Below, piece by piece: positions 26,234 through 35,459 of a DNA stretch of 64,000 nt. Every line of letters starts with the position of its first letter. Positions within the stretch are counted from its first letter, which is position 1. Made by a program: the position numbers and the translations under genes. The notes beneath the pieces are model-generated. The model made no database searches. It saw only the letters and a list, made by a program, of their open reading frames with translations, and was not told where the DNA came from. This stretch comes from Lysinibacillus odysseyi 34hs-1 = NBRC 100172 (GTDB taxonomy: Bacteria > Bacillota > Bacilli > Bacillales_A > Planococcaceae). The DNA is taken from NCBI RefSeq assembly GCF_001591965.1, contig NZ_BCVX01000008.1, positions 62,001 to 126,000 on the forward strand, written 5' to 3'.

Positions 26234-27487
26234 TTACTTTTTATGTCCACCAAGCAATGTTCCCCGAGTAACAGATGTACCTGCCTCTGTGTAGGAAACA
26301 GCACGTAAAATAGCAGTTGAGCCATACCTTGCCCGGACTGCATCCATCACCATGCCTAACTTCCTCCTGCTCCACTTTTCCTCATCAAAAAGGCTTAACT
26401 GCATGGAATATTCGCTCTCCAAGTTGCTTAAGGTTATAGAAAGCTGACGTGCCGGACGCTCAGCATAAAATGTATCAAGCAGTTCAACACACACCTTATA
26501 AATCACAAGCGTATCATTTGTCGGCTCTTCAATTGTTTTTGCATGACGAAACCCTCCCCCAAAGGCATCTTTACTGTACCCTAGCCCAAGAGAAATAGTG
26601 CGCCCTACCATTGATGCCTCCCTTGCTCTTCTAGCCACATCCTCACACATTTCAAGAATGACTACTAAGATTTCTTCACGGGTACGGTAGTCACGCATTA
26701 ATATTTGCCCCTTTCCATAGCTCACCTGCCCGTTTAGAATGGGGGCACCAATGAGCGAGTGGTCGATTCCCCATGCATGATAATATAATTGGTTTCCCAT
26801 AATGCCAAAACGCTTCTCTAAAGCAGCGAGATCCGCATGGGCAAGATCATATACATTAAAGATGCCCATATGATTCAATGTACGTTCTGTTCTTGTACCA
26901 ATGCCCCACATACTTGAAAGCGGAGAAACTGGCCAAAGTTTCTGCGGAACATCCTCGTATGACCATTTAGCAAATCCGGTCTTTTTTGCCTCCATGTCAA
27001 GCGCCAGCTTTGCCATCAGCATGTTCGGCCCCATTCCAATGGCGCTCGGAATCTCAAATTGCTCGTAAACCCAACGTTGAATTCTTCTAGCAGTCTGTTC
27101 GGGAGAACCCCATAGCCTTTCCGTTCCAGTCAAATCAATAAAACTTTCATCTACACTGTAGACATGGATGGCCTCCTTTGGTACGAATTGATTAAAAAGG
27201 CGTGTGATTTCCATGGAGATTCGGAGGAAAAACTCCATCTTTGGCTCAAATAAACGGATATCGGGATGCTTGGGAATTTCAAAATAGCGAGATCCGGTTT
27301 TAATCCCAAAGCGGCTTTTCATCGGCGGGGAAGCAGCAAGTACAATGCTGCCAGGCTGCTGGAAACTTCCAATCACTGCAATAGGCACTTTCATCACATC
27401 AAGCTTATGAAGATGTGCCATGCAGCTCGCATAAAAACAGCGCATATCAATACAGATAATCGATTTATTTGGCGCATTTTCATACAT
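26234..27487 (-). CDS. uvrX: Y-family DNA polymerase, UvrX/YqjW type
   Basis: 417 residues. The catalytic acidic residues are in IDMRCFYAS (start of palm) and VYSVDESFIDLTG. GIGPxx is here AIGMGPNMLMAKLA, and MWGIGTRTERTLNHMGI is the helix-hairpin-helix. Such polymerases carry out error-prone translesion synthesis. The C-terminus carries QLSLFDEE, close to the QLSLF-type beta-clamp motif. It is followed by the YolD-like gene. No LexA box was identified in the upstream region. Confidence 0.92.
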   Translation of the reverse strand: MYENAPNKSIICIDMRCFYASCMAHLHKLDVMKVPIAVIGSFQQPGSIVLAASPPMKSRFGIKTGSRYFEIPKHPDIRLFEPKMEFFLRISMEITRLFNQFVPKEAIHVYSVDESFIDLTGTERLWGSPEQTARRIQRWVYEQFEIPSAIGMGPNMLMAKLALDMEAKKTGFAKWSYEDVPQKLWPVSPLSSMWGIGTRTERTLNHMGIFNVYDLAHADLAALEKRFGIMGNQLYYHAWGIDHSLIGAPILNGQVSYGKGQILMRDYRTREEILVVILEMCEDVARRAREASMVGRTISLGLGYSKDAFGGGFRHAKTIEEPTNDTLVIYKVCVELLDTFYAERPARQLSITLSNLESEYSMQLSLFDEEKWSRRKLGMVMDAVRARYGSTAILRAVSYTEAGTSVTRGTLLGGHKK

Positions 27488-27647
27488 TTAACCACCCCGA
27501 GGAAAGAACGTTTGTTCCTATCATAAAATGAGACAATTGAGACGACAACCTTAAAGTTCTGAAAATGTCAGCTTTTCATATTCCATCAGCTCAATCAGCG
27601 AGAATCAGCCGAGAAAACATTATGCGGCAGACGGATAAGTAAGCAGC

Positions 27648-27904
27648 AAAAAAAGGCTGTCCTCTCGTTGGACAGCCTCAGAGTGAAGACAAAGTCTTTT
27701 TGCGACTTTGTCTTTACGTATTTTTAGATAATATCAAAAAAGAAGATTTACCCAGCCTGTCTTGAAAACGCTTGCCAGACAAGGCGCGCCGATGAGCGAA
27801 GACGCGAATAGAACCTAAGTTCATGAGCGGACGAGCGAGGCAAGCAACGCAGGGTGAAAGCGTTTGTCAACAGGCTGAGGCTGTCCTCTCGTTGGACAGC
27901 CTCT
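27648..27904. repeat. Palindromic repeat element bounded by duplicated hairpins
   Basis: Two identical 25-base hairpin sequences (27655-27679 and 27879-27903, GGCTGTCC...GGACAGCCTC) bracket about 200 bases. Inside are another hairpin (GACAAAGT with ACTTTGTC) and an imperfect inverted repeat of 21 bases (27753-27773 with 27857-27877), which starts CAGCCTGT and ends ACAGGCTG. The core is rich in GCGAA/GAGCG words. On the minus strand the left copy is followed by seven T residues and works as a terminator. It looks like a non-coding MITE-like or REP-like element; the flanking copies may be a target duplication. Confidence 0.6.
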
Positions 27905-27911
27905 TACATTT

Positions 27912-28703
27912 TTATTTTTTTACTACCGTTTCATATAATTCTGGTCTGCGGTCATCATAAACAGGGATTCTTCCACGCACTTCATCGACAATCGAAAAAT
28001 CTACATCAATAATGGCCAGCTCTTCATCCTCGGCACCCGTCCATAATACTTCTCCCCAAGGCTGAATAACCATCGACTGCCCATTGAAGTTTTCCGGTTT
28101 TCTTGAAATACGGTTCACCGCGATGACAAAGCACTGATTTTCGATAGCACGTGCCTGCAGCAATGTTTTCCAATGGTCGATACGCGGAGTTGGCCACTGT
28201 GCCGGTACAAACAGAACCTTCGCACCAGACAATGCATGACTGCGAAGCCATTCCGGGAAGCGGATATCATAGCAGATGACACCACCGGCTTCTAGATCCC
28301 CCAGGGCAAAACGGTTCATTTCAGAGCCCGCCTCTAAATAAAGATGTTCATCCATCAAGCGGAATAAATGAGCCTTGCTGTATTCACCGACAAGCTCGCC
28401 TTCTTTATTTACCGTATACATCGTGTTGTAAAAATTCCCGCCCTTTTTTACAGAAACCGAGCCACCAACGATATGAACACCGAGTTCTTTTGCTAAACGT
28501 ATGAGAAAGGCCTTCGTACGTTCACCGTCTACGTCCGCTAGTTCTTCCAGCTTTTCAAGCGCATAGCCTGTGTTCCACATTTCCGGCAGCACAATGATTT
28601 CTGCGCCCTTTTCCGCCGCCTCCCGAATCAGCATTTCAGCGCGTTCATAGTTTTCTTCTACTTTCCCAAATCCCATATTTAGTTGAATACATCCGATTTT
28701 CAT
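27912..28703 (-). CDS. mtnU: Nitrilase-family omega-amidase (MtnU-like)
   Basis: 263 residues. The nitrilase triad is visible: E41 in VLPEMW, K111 in EYSKAHLF and C145 in ICYDIRFPEW. In Bacillus the homologous MtnU hydrolyses 2-oxoglutaramate left by glutamine-dependent transamination of the methionine keto acid. The gene is divergent from the mtnE-like transaminase 91 bases away, which supports this role over a generic C-N hydrolase. Confidence 0.85.
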   Translation of the reverse strand: MKIGCIQLNMGFGKVEENYERAEMLIREAAEKGAEIIVLPEMWNTGYALEKLEELADVDGERTKAFLIRLAKELGVHIVGGSVSVKKGGNFYNTMYTVNKEGELVGEYSKAHLFRLMDEHLYLEAGSEMNRFALGDLEAGGVICYDIRFPEWLRSHALSGAKVLFVPAQWPTPRIDHWKTLLQARAIENQCFVIAVNRISRKPENFNGQSMVIQPWGEVLWTGAEDEELAIIDVDFSIVDEVRGRIPVYDDRRPELYETVVKK

Positions 28704-28794
28704 AATTCCTACACCGCCTATAGACTTTTTCTCTTAAATATCATAACATGATTCGTATAATTTTTACTAAATTCTGAAAAAAGGTGATAATAAA

Positions 28795-29973
28795 ATGGAA
28801 TTTTCGAATAGACTACAGCAGCTCCCTCCTCAATTTTTTGCGGCCCTCGTAGGCAAAGTGACGAAGGCAGTTGCTGAAGGGCGTGACATTATCAATTTGG
28901 GACAAGGCAACCCCGATCAGCCGACCCCTCCTCATATTATCGAAGCCCTGCAGGAGGCAGCAGCAGATCCGCTCACACATAAATACTCACCTTTCCGCGG
29001 TATACCGGCCCTTCGCCAGGCAGCAGCCGACTTCTATAAGCGTGAATATGATGTCGACATCGACCCTGAGAAAGAAGTTGCTATTTTAGGAGGAACCAAA
29101 ATCGGGCTTGTTGAGCTGCCGTTAGCTATGTTGAATCCCGGGGATACTATGCTGCTACCCGATCCGGGCTATCCCGATTATTTATCTGGCGTTGCTCTTG
29201 CAGACGTGAATTTTGATACAATGCCGCTTACTGAAGAGAATAAATTTCTACCGGACTATGATGCCCTCCCTGAAGAAGTGAAAGAACGTGCCAAGCTAAT
29301 GTATATCAATTATCCGAACAATCCGACCGGTGGTGTAGCGGATCAGCAATTCTTTCAAGAAACAGTTGCCTTTGCAAAAAAACACGATATTGCTATCGCC
29401 CATGACTTTGCGTATGGTGCATTAGGGTTCGATGGTGTAAAGCCCGCCAGTTTCCTACAGGCAGAGGGTGCCAAAGATGTTGGTATCGAACTATATACCC
29501 TATCAAAATCATATAATATGGCTGGATGGCGTGTTGGTTTTGCCGTTGGTAATGAAAAGATGATTGAAGCGATTAATTTAATTCAGGATCATCTGTTTTG
29601 CAGCATTTTCCCTGCTATTCAGTACGCAGCGGCTGAAGCATTAACAGCTGAACAGGGCTGTGTGAAAATACTGCGTAATACGTATGAAAGCCGCCGCAAT
29701 GTGCTTGTTGAAGAAGCACGACGGATTGGCTGGAATGTCCAGGCGCCAAAAGGATCCTTTTTTGCTTGGCTGCCTGTTCCAAAAGGATTTACCAGCCAGC
29801 AGTTTGCCGATGTACTGCTGGACAAGGCGGATGTTGCGGTCGCAGCAGGAAATGGATTCGGGAAATACGGGGAAGGTTATGTACGTGTCGGGTTGCTCGT
29901 TTCGGAAGATCGGTTGCGGGAGGCAATTGCTCGTGTAGAAAAGCTTGGCATTTTTCACCTCACTGTCGAGTAA
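28795..29973 (+). CDS. mtnE: PLP aminotransferase, MtnE-like
   Basis: 392 residues, class I/II fold. Substrate/PLP signatures are LGQGNPDQPTPPHI near the N-terminus, YPNNPTGG, AHDFAYG and the PLP lysine in YTLSKSYNMAGWRVG, with a conserved arginine in VRVGLLVS. In Bacillus MtnE makes methionine from 4-methylthio-2-oxobutanoate with glutamine and other donors. AAAAGGTGA precedes the ATG. The S-box methionine-uptake operon begins about 120 bases downstream, which strengthens the methionine assignment. Confidence 0.82.
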   Translation: MEFSNRLQQLPPQFFAALVGKVTKAVAEGRDIINLGQGNPDQPTPPHIIEALQEAAADPLTHKYSPFRGIPALRQAAADFYKREYDVDIDPEKEVAILGGTKIGLVELPLAMLNPGDTMLLPDPGYPDYLSGVALADVNFDTMPLTEENKFLPDYDALPEEVKERAKLMYINYPNNPTGGVADQQFFQETVAFAKKHDIAIAHDFAYGALGFDGVKPASFLQAEGAKDVGIELYTLSKSYNMAGWRVGFAVGNEKMIEAINLIQDHLFCSIFPAIQYAAAEALTAEQGCVKILRNTYESRRNVLVEEARRIGWNVQAPKGSFFAWLPVPKGFTSQQFADVLLDKADVAVAAGNGFGKYGEGYVRVGLLVSEDRLREAIARVEKLGIFHLTVE

Positions 29974-30029
29974 ACGAACCCAATCTATTTATTTATTTTT
30001 AAGTTTTTTAAAAAAATAATAAAATACTA

Positions 30030-30058
30030 TTGCGAAATGAATAAATAGTCTGTATATT
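30030..30058 (+). promoter_or_regulatory. Promoter of the S-box operon
   Basis: TTGCGA, 17-base spacer, TATATT, ending about 30 bases before the riboswitch. Confidence 0.6.
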
Positions 30059-30089
30059 AGGTTTCATAGTTTTTTAATATAGTGTTTTC

Positions 30090-30208
30090 TCTCTTATTAA
30101 GAGTAGCTGAGGGACTGGCCCGATGAAGCTCGGCAACCAGCATTTGCGAAGGACGCATTTGCACGGTGCTAAATCCTACAAAACGAATTCGTTTTGAAAG
30201 ATAAGAGT
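30090..30208 (+). promoter_or_regulatory. SAM-I (S-box) riboswitch
   Basis: The core AGGGACTGGCCCGATGAA and CGGCAACC is followed by the P3/P4 region (GGTGCTAAATCC), and P1 is closed by CTCTTAT with ATAAGAG. These are the invariant parts of the S-box. With SAM bound, P1 forms and the downstream terminator at 30231-30262 folds; without it the operon is read. Confidence 0.95.
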
Positions 30209-30230
30209 GGTGTTTGAATATTGTCTATTC

Positions 30231-30262
30231 ATGCCTCTCTTTTCAAAAGAGAGGCATTTTTT
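30231..30262 (+). terminator. S-box controlled terminator
   Basis: GCCTCTCTTTT paired with AAAAGAGAGGC, then a run of T residues, ending about 25 bases before the metQ ribosome site. Confidence 0.9.
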
Positions 30263-30300
30263 ATTAAAGGACAAAAACAAACACGTTGGAGGAATCATAC

Positions 30301-31119
30301 ATGAAAACAAAAAAATTCGGTTATTTATTCGCAGGAGCATTACTTACTCTGTCACTTGCAGCATGCAGCAACGATGAGAATTCAGAAGAGAAATTAAATG
30401 ATGGTGTCATCAAGGTTGGTGTAACAGCCGGGCTGCATGAAGAAATTACGGAAGTCGCTGCCAAAGTTGCGGCTAAAAACGATCTTGACGTGCAGATTGA
30501 AGTATTCTCTGATTATGTTTTGCCAAATACAGCGCTTGTAGAGGGAGACCTTGATGTAAACAACTTCCAGCACAAACCCTTCCTGGATAACTTTAATAAA
30601 GACCGGGGTGAGGAGCTTGTAGCTGTAGCCGATACAGTATTAAATCCAATGGGCTTCTATTCGGAGAAATATAAATCAATTGATGCTGTTCCGGAAGGTT
30701 CAAAAGTAGCCATCCCGAACGACCCGACAAACGGCGGGCGTGCATTAGCGGTTCTTGCTGATGCCGGCTATATTACATTAACAGAAGGTGTGGGTATTAA
30801 TGGCACAATTTATGATATTGAGGAAAATCCAAAAAACCTGGAGTTCATCGAATTGGAAGCAGCACAAATCCCAACACAGCTCAGTGAAGTAGATTTCGCC
30901 GCTATTAATACAAACTTTGCAATGGAGGCAGGCCTAAATCCTAAAAACGATTCCATCCTGCTTGAATCCGCAGAGTCTCCTTATGTAAACGTCATTGTTG
31001 TACGCCCGGGCGATGAAGACAGTGAAGACTTGAAGAAATTCATCGAAGCATATCAATCGGATGAAGTACGCGAGTATATTCAAGAAACATACGACGGAGC
31101 TGTCATTCCAGGTTTCTAA
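30301..31119 (+). CDS. metQ: Methionine-binding lipoprotein MetQ
   Basis: 272 residues from the ATG behind TTGGAGGA. Signal peptide with lipobox LAAC, lipidated C22. The mature part has the NlpA-family motifs IKVGVTAGLHEEI, NNFQHKPFLD and IPNDPTNGGRAL. It binds D/L-methionine and possibly derivatives for MetNI. First gene of the S-box operon. Confidence 0.94.
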   Translation: MKTKKFGYLFAGALLTLSLAACSNDENSEEKLNDGVIKVGVTAGLHEEITEVAAKVAAKNDLDVQIEVFSDYVLPNTALVEGDLDVNNFQHKPFLDNFNKDRGEELVAVADTVLNPMGFYSEKYKSIDAVPEGSKVAIPNDPTNGGRALAVLADAGYITLTEGVGINGTIYDIEENPKNLEFIELEAAQIPTQLSEVDFAAINTNFAMEAGLNPKNDSILLESAESPYVNVIVVRPGDEDSEDLKKFIEAYQSDEVREYIQETYDGAVIPGF

Positions 31120-31187
31120 TCCATTACATGCGCAAAAGTTACTGGTATTGATACCGGTAGCTTTTTAGCTAGAAAGGCGGGGAGAAA

Positions 31188-32213
31188 ATGATTCAACTCC
31201 AATCAGTTGTAAAACAATTCGAAGCAAAGAACGGTACAGTTACGGCTGTTGATCAGGTAGATATACAAGTAAAAAAAGGTGAAATCCATGGGGTAATCGG
31301 CTATTCAGGCGCTGGAAAAAGCACACTTATCCGTTGTGTCAATCTGCTGGAGCGACCAACAAGTGGCAAGGTAATCATTAACGGTGTTGATCTGACGAAA
31401 GCTTCCCCAGAACAGCTCCGGCAATCGCGCCAAAAAATCGGCATGATATTTCAGCATTTTAATTTACTGAAAACAGCGACGGTCTATGATAATATCGCCA
31501 TACCTTTAAAACTATTAGGCTATAGCAAACAGGAGGTAGAAGAAAAGGTAAAGAAATATGCGGAAATCGTCGGCCTAACGGAGAAGCTGGCTAGCTATCC
31601 AAACCAGCTGTCGGGTGGACAAAAGCAACGTGTCGCCATCGCCCGCTCCCTATCGCAGGAACCTGAAATTCTACTTAGTGATGAAGCGACAAGCGCGCTG
31701 GATCCCGAAACGACAGATTCTATTTTAGATCTGCTCCTTGAAATCAATGAAAAGCTCGGCATTACCATCCTTTTAATCACTCATGAAATGAATGTCATTC
31801 AGAAAATCTGTGACTATGTATATGTCCTGGAGAAAGGAAAGCTCGTGGAGCATAATACAGCCATTGAGCTGTTTACAAAACCGCAGCATCCAACGACACG
31901 CAAGTTTTTAAATACGATTTCACAGCGCAGCCTGCCGGATTCGCTCATTGAACAGTTGAATTTGACGGGTGCGGTCATTCGCCTAACATTTGTCGGCGAA
32001 AGTACAGGGAAACCGCTCATTGCGGATGTAGCAAGTAGATTCCATGTACAGCCGAATATTCTGGCCGCCAACATTGTTGAACTTAAAAATGGAATTGTCG
32101 GCAATATCGTTGTTCATATCAATGGAACAGCAGCAGACATTGCTGATATTACCCGGTACCTAACAGATAACGGCGTACAAATTGACGTGTTGGGAGGTAC
32201 AGCAAATGAATAA
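31188..32213 (+). CDS. metN: Methionine ABC importer ATPase MetN
   Basis: 341 residues. Walker A GYSGAGKST, signature LSGGQKQRVAIARSL, Walker B ILLSDEATSALDP, followed by a C-terminal NIL domain (about 250-341) that binds methionine and shuts transport when the cell is replete. GGCGGGGAG precedes the ATG, and its end overlaps metI by 8 bases. Confidence 0.95.
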   Translation: MIQLQSVVKQFEAKNGTVTAVDQVDIQVKKGEIHGVIGYSGAGKSTLIRCVNLLERPTSGKVIINGVDLTKASPEQLRQSRQKIGMIFQHFNLLKTATVYDNIAIPLKLLGYSKQEVEEKVKKYAEIVGLTEKLASYPNQLSGGQKQRVAIARSLSQEPEILLSDEATSALDPETTDSILDLLLEINEKLGITILLITHEMNVIQKICDYVYVLEKGKLVEHNTAIELFTKPQHPTTRKFLNTISQRSLPDSLIEQLNLTGAVIRLTFVGESTGKPLIADVASRFHVQPNILAANIVELKNGIVGNIVVHINGTAADIADITRYLTDNGVQIDVLGGTANE

Positions 32214-32877
32214 AGATAAAGGCTTTTTGGAGCAATGGGGACCGATCATTTGGGAGGCGTTAATTGAAACGTTCCAGATGACCTCTATTTCCCTCATTAT
32301 TTCGATTGCTCTGGGTGTTCCGCTTGGGCTGATGCTAGTACTGACACGTTCAGGACAGGCATTTGAAAATAAATGGGTCTACCGTATTTCTAACCTGATT
32401 ATCAATATTATCCGCTCGATACCGTTTATTATTTTATTATTCTTCATCTTGCCGCTCACAAAGTTTCTTGTCGGTACAACAATTGGTGTAAAGGGCGTAA
32501 TTGTACCACTTGTTGTTTATACAGCCCCCTATATTGCCCGTCTATTGGAAACCGCTCTTTTAGAAGTGTCTCCAGGTGTAATGGAGGCTTATACGGCAAT
32601 GGGCGTTAAGCGGCGTCATATCATTTGGCATGTACTGTTACGTGAAGCCCGCTCCTCCATTGTACTCGGTTTGACGATTGCAACAGTCGGACTAATTGGA
32701 GCAACGGCAATGGCAGGACTGGTAGGCGCTGGCGGTCTTGGTGACTTAGCATACCGCTACGGCCATATTCGTTTCCAGGTAGATGTTATGTATGCAGCTG
32801 TGTTCATTCTTATTATTTTAGTACAGGTAGTTCAATCAATTGGCAACCGTGTTGCTGCCAAGCTGAAAAAGGACTGA
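32206..32877 (+). CDS. metI: Methionine ABC importer permease MetI
   Basis: 223 residues from the ATG with GGGAGG upstream inside the end of metN; a longer in-frame start is less likely. Five membrane segments and the coupling-helix motif EAYTAMGVKRRHIIWHVLLREA are standard for MetI. It is coupled to metN and followed after 7 bases by the hydroxy-acid oxidase gene. Confidence 0.94.
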   Translation: MNKDKGFLEQWGPIIWEALIETFQMTSISLIISIALGVPLGLMLVLTRSGQAFENKWVYRISNLIINIIRSIPFIILLFFILPLTKFLVGTTIGVKGVIVPLVVYTAPYIARLLETALLEVSPGVMEAYTAMGVKRRHIIWHVLLREARSSIVLGLTIATVGLIGATAMAGLVGAGGLGDLAYRYGHIRFQVDVMYAAVFILIILVQVVQSIGNRVAAKLKKD

Positions 32878-32884
32878 TATATTC

Positions 32885-34018
32885 ATGACAAAAGAAGACT
32901 TGCTCTTAAAAAATATTCAGGGAAACAAACCTTTTCCAATTTGCTTTGAGGACTTAGAAAAAGCAGTAGCAGAGAGACTTCCTGCCGGACCATACGGCTA
33001 TATCCGCTCCGGGGCTGGCGGCGAACAGTCACTTCGTAACAACCGCAGCGCTTTTGCGAAGTATTCTATTGTTCCACGCTTTTTAACAGATGTGTCCGAA
33101 CCGGATACATCCATCGAGCTGTTCGGCAAAACATACCCTACTCCTTTTTTATTTGCACCGGTTGGGATGAATCAGATGGTTCATGAACTCGGAGAATTGG
33201 CTGTTGTACGTGCTGCCCAAAGACTTGGCATGCCCTACATTCAAAGTACTGTCTCCAGCTATTCACTTGAGGAAGTGGCCGAGACAGTGCCGGATCATAC
33301 AAAATGGTTTCAGCTTTATTGGTCCACAAATGAAGAAATCGCTTATAGTATGGCTGCCCGCGCGGAAAGTGCAGGCTTCGAAGCAATTGTCCTGACAGTC
33401 GATACCGTTATGCTTGGCTGGCGGGAGGAAGATGTACGTAATCAGTTTTCACCGTTAAAGCTGGGGCTGGCGCGTGGCAATTATATGAATGACCCTGTCT
33501 TTACTGCCTCCTTAAAGGACGATTCATTGGAGTCTTATGTAGAAGGTATACTAGCTAATATTTTCCATCCCACACTGAATTGGGAAAATGTCCGTGAATT
33601 GAAAAGGCGTCTTCATGTCCCACTGCTTATTAAAGGTATCTTACACCCTGAAGATGCGCGGCTAGCTATTGAAGCCGGAGTAGATGGAATCATCGTTTCC
33701 AACCATGGCGGCCGTCAATTGGATGGTGTCATCGGAAGTCTTGATGCTCTGCCTGCTATTGTAAAAGCGGTAGACAGCCGTGTACCAGTATTGTTGGACG
33801 GTGGTGTATACCGTGGAATTGATGCATTAAAGGCATTGGCGCTTGGTGCCAATGCAGTATGCATTGGCCGGCCTTTTGTCTATGGTCTTGCTTATGATGG
33901 AGAAGACGGTGTCTATCAAGTTATGCAAAACTTATATAGTGAATTTAAAGTGTCAATGGGCTTATCTGGCCAGCGTACAGCTGCAGGGCTTCCTGCAATG
34001 ACGCTTATACGCGAATGA
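32885..34018 (+). CDS. FMN-dependent alpha-hydroxy-acid oxidase (lactate 2-monooxygenase-like) in the methionine operon
   Basis: 377-residue FMN TIM barrel of the glycolate oxidase / lactate oxidase family. The catalytic histidine and arginine lie in IIVSNHGGRQLDG; the FMN site includes APVGM, LTVDT and LLDGGVYRG...IGRPFVYG. GWREEDVRNQ resembles lactate 2-monooxygenases. It starts 7 bases after metI and shares the S-box transcript. A substrate related to methionine, such as its 2-hydroxy analogue, would fit: oxidation gives the keto acid that the nearby mtnE product can aminate. This is inference; plain lactate remains possible. Confidence 0.85.
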   Translation: MTKEDLLLKNIQGNKPFPICFEDLEKAVAERLPAGPYGYIRSGAGGEQSLRNNRSAFAKYSIVPRFLTDVSEPDTSIELFGKTYPTPFLFAPVGMNQMVHELGELAVVRAAQRLGMPYIQSTVSSYSLEEVAETVPDHTKWFQLYWSTNEEIAYSMAARAESAGFEAIVLTVDTVMLGWREEDVRNQFSPLKLGLARGNYMNDPVFTASLKDDSLESYVEGILANIFHPTLNWENVRELKRRLHVPLLIKGILHPEDARLAIEAGVDGIIVSNHGGRQLDGVIGSLDALPAIVKAVDSRVPVLLDGGVYRGIDALKALALGANAVCIGRPFVYGLAYDGEDGVYQVMQNLYSEFKVSMGLSGQRTAAGLPAMTLIRE

Positions 34019-34107
34019 AAGGAAATAGAAATTACGTTATGATGTAATATACCGTATAGGTGCGCATTGGTGCGATTACCGTCCGGGTCATAATTTTGAT
34101 AAAAAAA

Positions 34108-34153
34108 GAGAGCAGGCCAGTATTTGGGATTTTCTGGCCTGCTCTTTTCTCTT
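34108..34153. terminator. Bidirectional terminator between the methionine operon and kbl
   Basis: GAGCAGGCCAG paired with CTGGCCTGCTC, with TTTTCTC on the plus strand and a run of T residues on the minus strand. Confidence 0.9.
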
Positions 34154-34192
34154 TACAGCTTTCCCTAAAGCAAACGCAGCTTCATACCTTGC

Positions 34193-35383
34193 TTATTGAA
34201 TAACGCCTAGCTCTCGTCCTACTTTTTCATAAATCGCCAGTGCATCATCAAGCATTTCCTTCGTATGTGCTGCAGTCGGCATATTGCGGACACGCCCCGT
34301 TCCCTTTGCTACTGTCGGGAAGACAATGGATTTTGCATATACTCCTTCTTCAAATAGTCGTCGTGAAAATTCCTGTGTCAGCTTTTCATCTCCGACAATA
34401 CATGGAGTGATTGGTGTTTCTGATTCTCCAATATTAAAACCAAGCTTCTTCAAGCCCGCCTTCAAATAGTCACCATTTTCCCAGAGCTTGTCATGAAGCT
34501 CTGTTGATTCCATCAGCATTTCCACAGCACGTGTAATAGCCGCAACATCACCTGGCGGCAGCGCCGTAGAGAATAAAAATGGACGGGAACGAACCTTTAA
34601 CCAGTCAATGAGATTTTGTTTACCGGCAACATAGCCGCCGACAACACCGATTGCTTTTGACAGCGTACCTATCTGGAAGTCAATTTCTTTTTGTAAGCCA
34701 AAATGCTTTACTGTTCCGGCACCTTTTCCTGTCACGCCAGATCCATGTGCATCATCTACATAAGTGATTAAATCAAATTCCTTTGCGATCTCAACAATTT
34801 CCGGCAGTTTAGCAATATCGCCATCCATTGAGAAGACCCCATCAGTAATGACCATGATTTTATTATACTGCCCCGACTCCTTTGCTTCCTTCGCCTTTTT
34901 ACGCAAATCATCCATATCCGAGTGGTTATAGGCAATAATTTTTGCCTTCGACAGGCGGCAGCCGTCGATGATAGAAGCATGGTTCAATTGATCAGACAGA
35001 ATGGCATCATTTTTATCCATCACGGCAGAAATAGCAGCCATATTACAGTTAAAACCAGACTGATAGCTAATAGCTGCTTCTGTTCCCTTGAACTTTGCAA
35101 GCGTCTCCTCCAGCTTTACATGGAGATCCAGCGTTCCATTAATTGTACGGACTGCCCCTGCTCCTACACCATAGCGATCAATCGCTTCTTTTGCGATACG
35201 CTTTAATTCTTCATTTGTGGCAAGGCCTAGATAGTTGTTTGATGATAAATTGATTAAGCTTTTCCCGCGCACTTGAATAACCGGGCCATTCGCTCCCTCT
35301 ACAGGGTCAATTTCATTGTAAAGCCCTTGGTCGCGCAAATCTTGTAAATTTTCGTTTAGAAATTGTTCCAATACGTGTGACAA
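34193..35383 (-). CDS. kbl: Glycine C-acetyltransferase (2-amino-3-ketobutyrate CoA ligase)
   Basis: 396 residues, alpha-oxoamine synthase fold. [23 protein letters not shown] and the PLP lysine in [13 protein letters not shown] are typical. It cleaves 2-amino-3-oxobutanoate with CoA to glycine and acetyl-CoA, completing threonine breakdown begun by Tdh (24408-25361). The start is TTG, 10 bases after AAGGG; no other start fits. It is monocistronic and separated from tdh by the methionine block. Confidence 0.94.
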   Translation of the reverse strand: MSHVLEQFLNENLQDLRDQGLYNEIDPVEGANGPVIQVRGKSLINLSSNNYLGLATNEELKRIAKEAIDRYGVGAGAVRTINGTLDLHVKLEETLAKFKGTEAAISYQSGFNCNMAAISAVMDKNDAILSDQLNHASIIDGCRLSKAKIIAYNHSDMDDLRKKAKEAKESGQYNKIMVITDGVFSMDGDIAKLPEIVEIAKEFDLITYVDDAHGSGVTGKGAGTVKHFGLQKEIDFQIGTLSKAIGVVGGYVAGKQNLIDWLKVRSRPFLFSTALPPGDVAAITRAVEMLMESTELHDKLWENGDYLKAGLKKLGFNIGESETPITPCIVGDEKLTQEFSRRLFEEGVYAKSIVFPTVAKGTGRVRNMPTAAHTKEMLDDALAIYEKVGRELGVIQ

Positions 35384-35459
35384 AGCTGTTCATCCCTTTC
35401 ACTTTTCAGACTATTAACATTTTAGCATATTTCCATTGTATTTCGATGAAATGATAAAG

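Noticed and set aside
25819-26271. 150-codon plus-strand frame opposite the YolD-like gene
   Set aside because: It is the antisense of a recognised gene and has no ribosome site.
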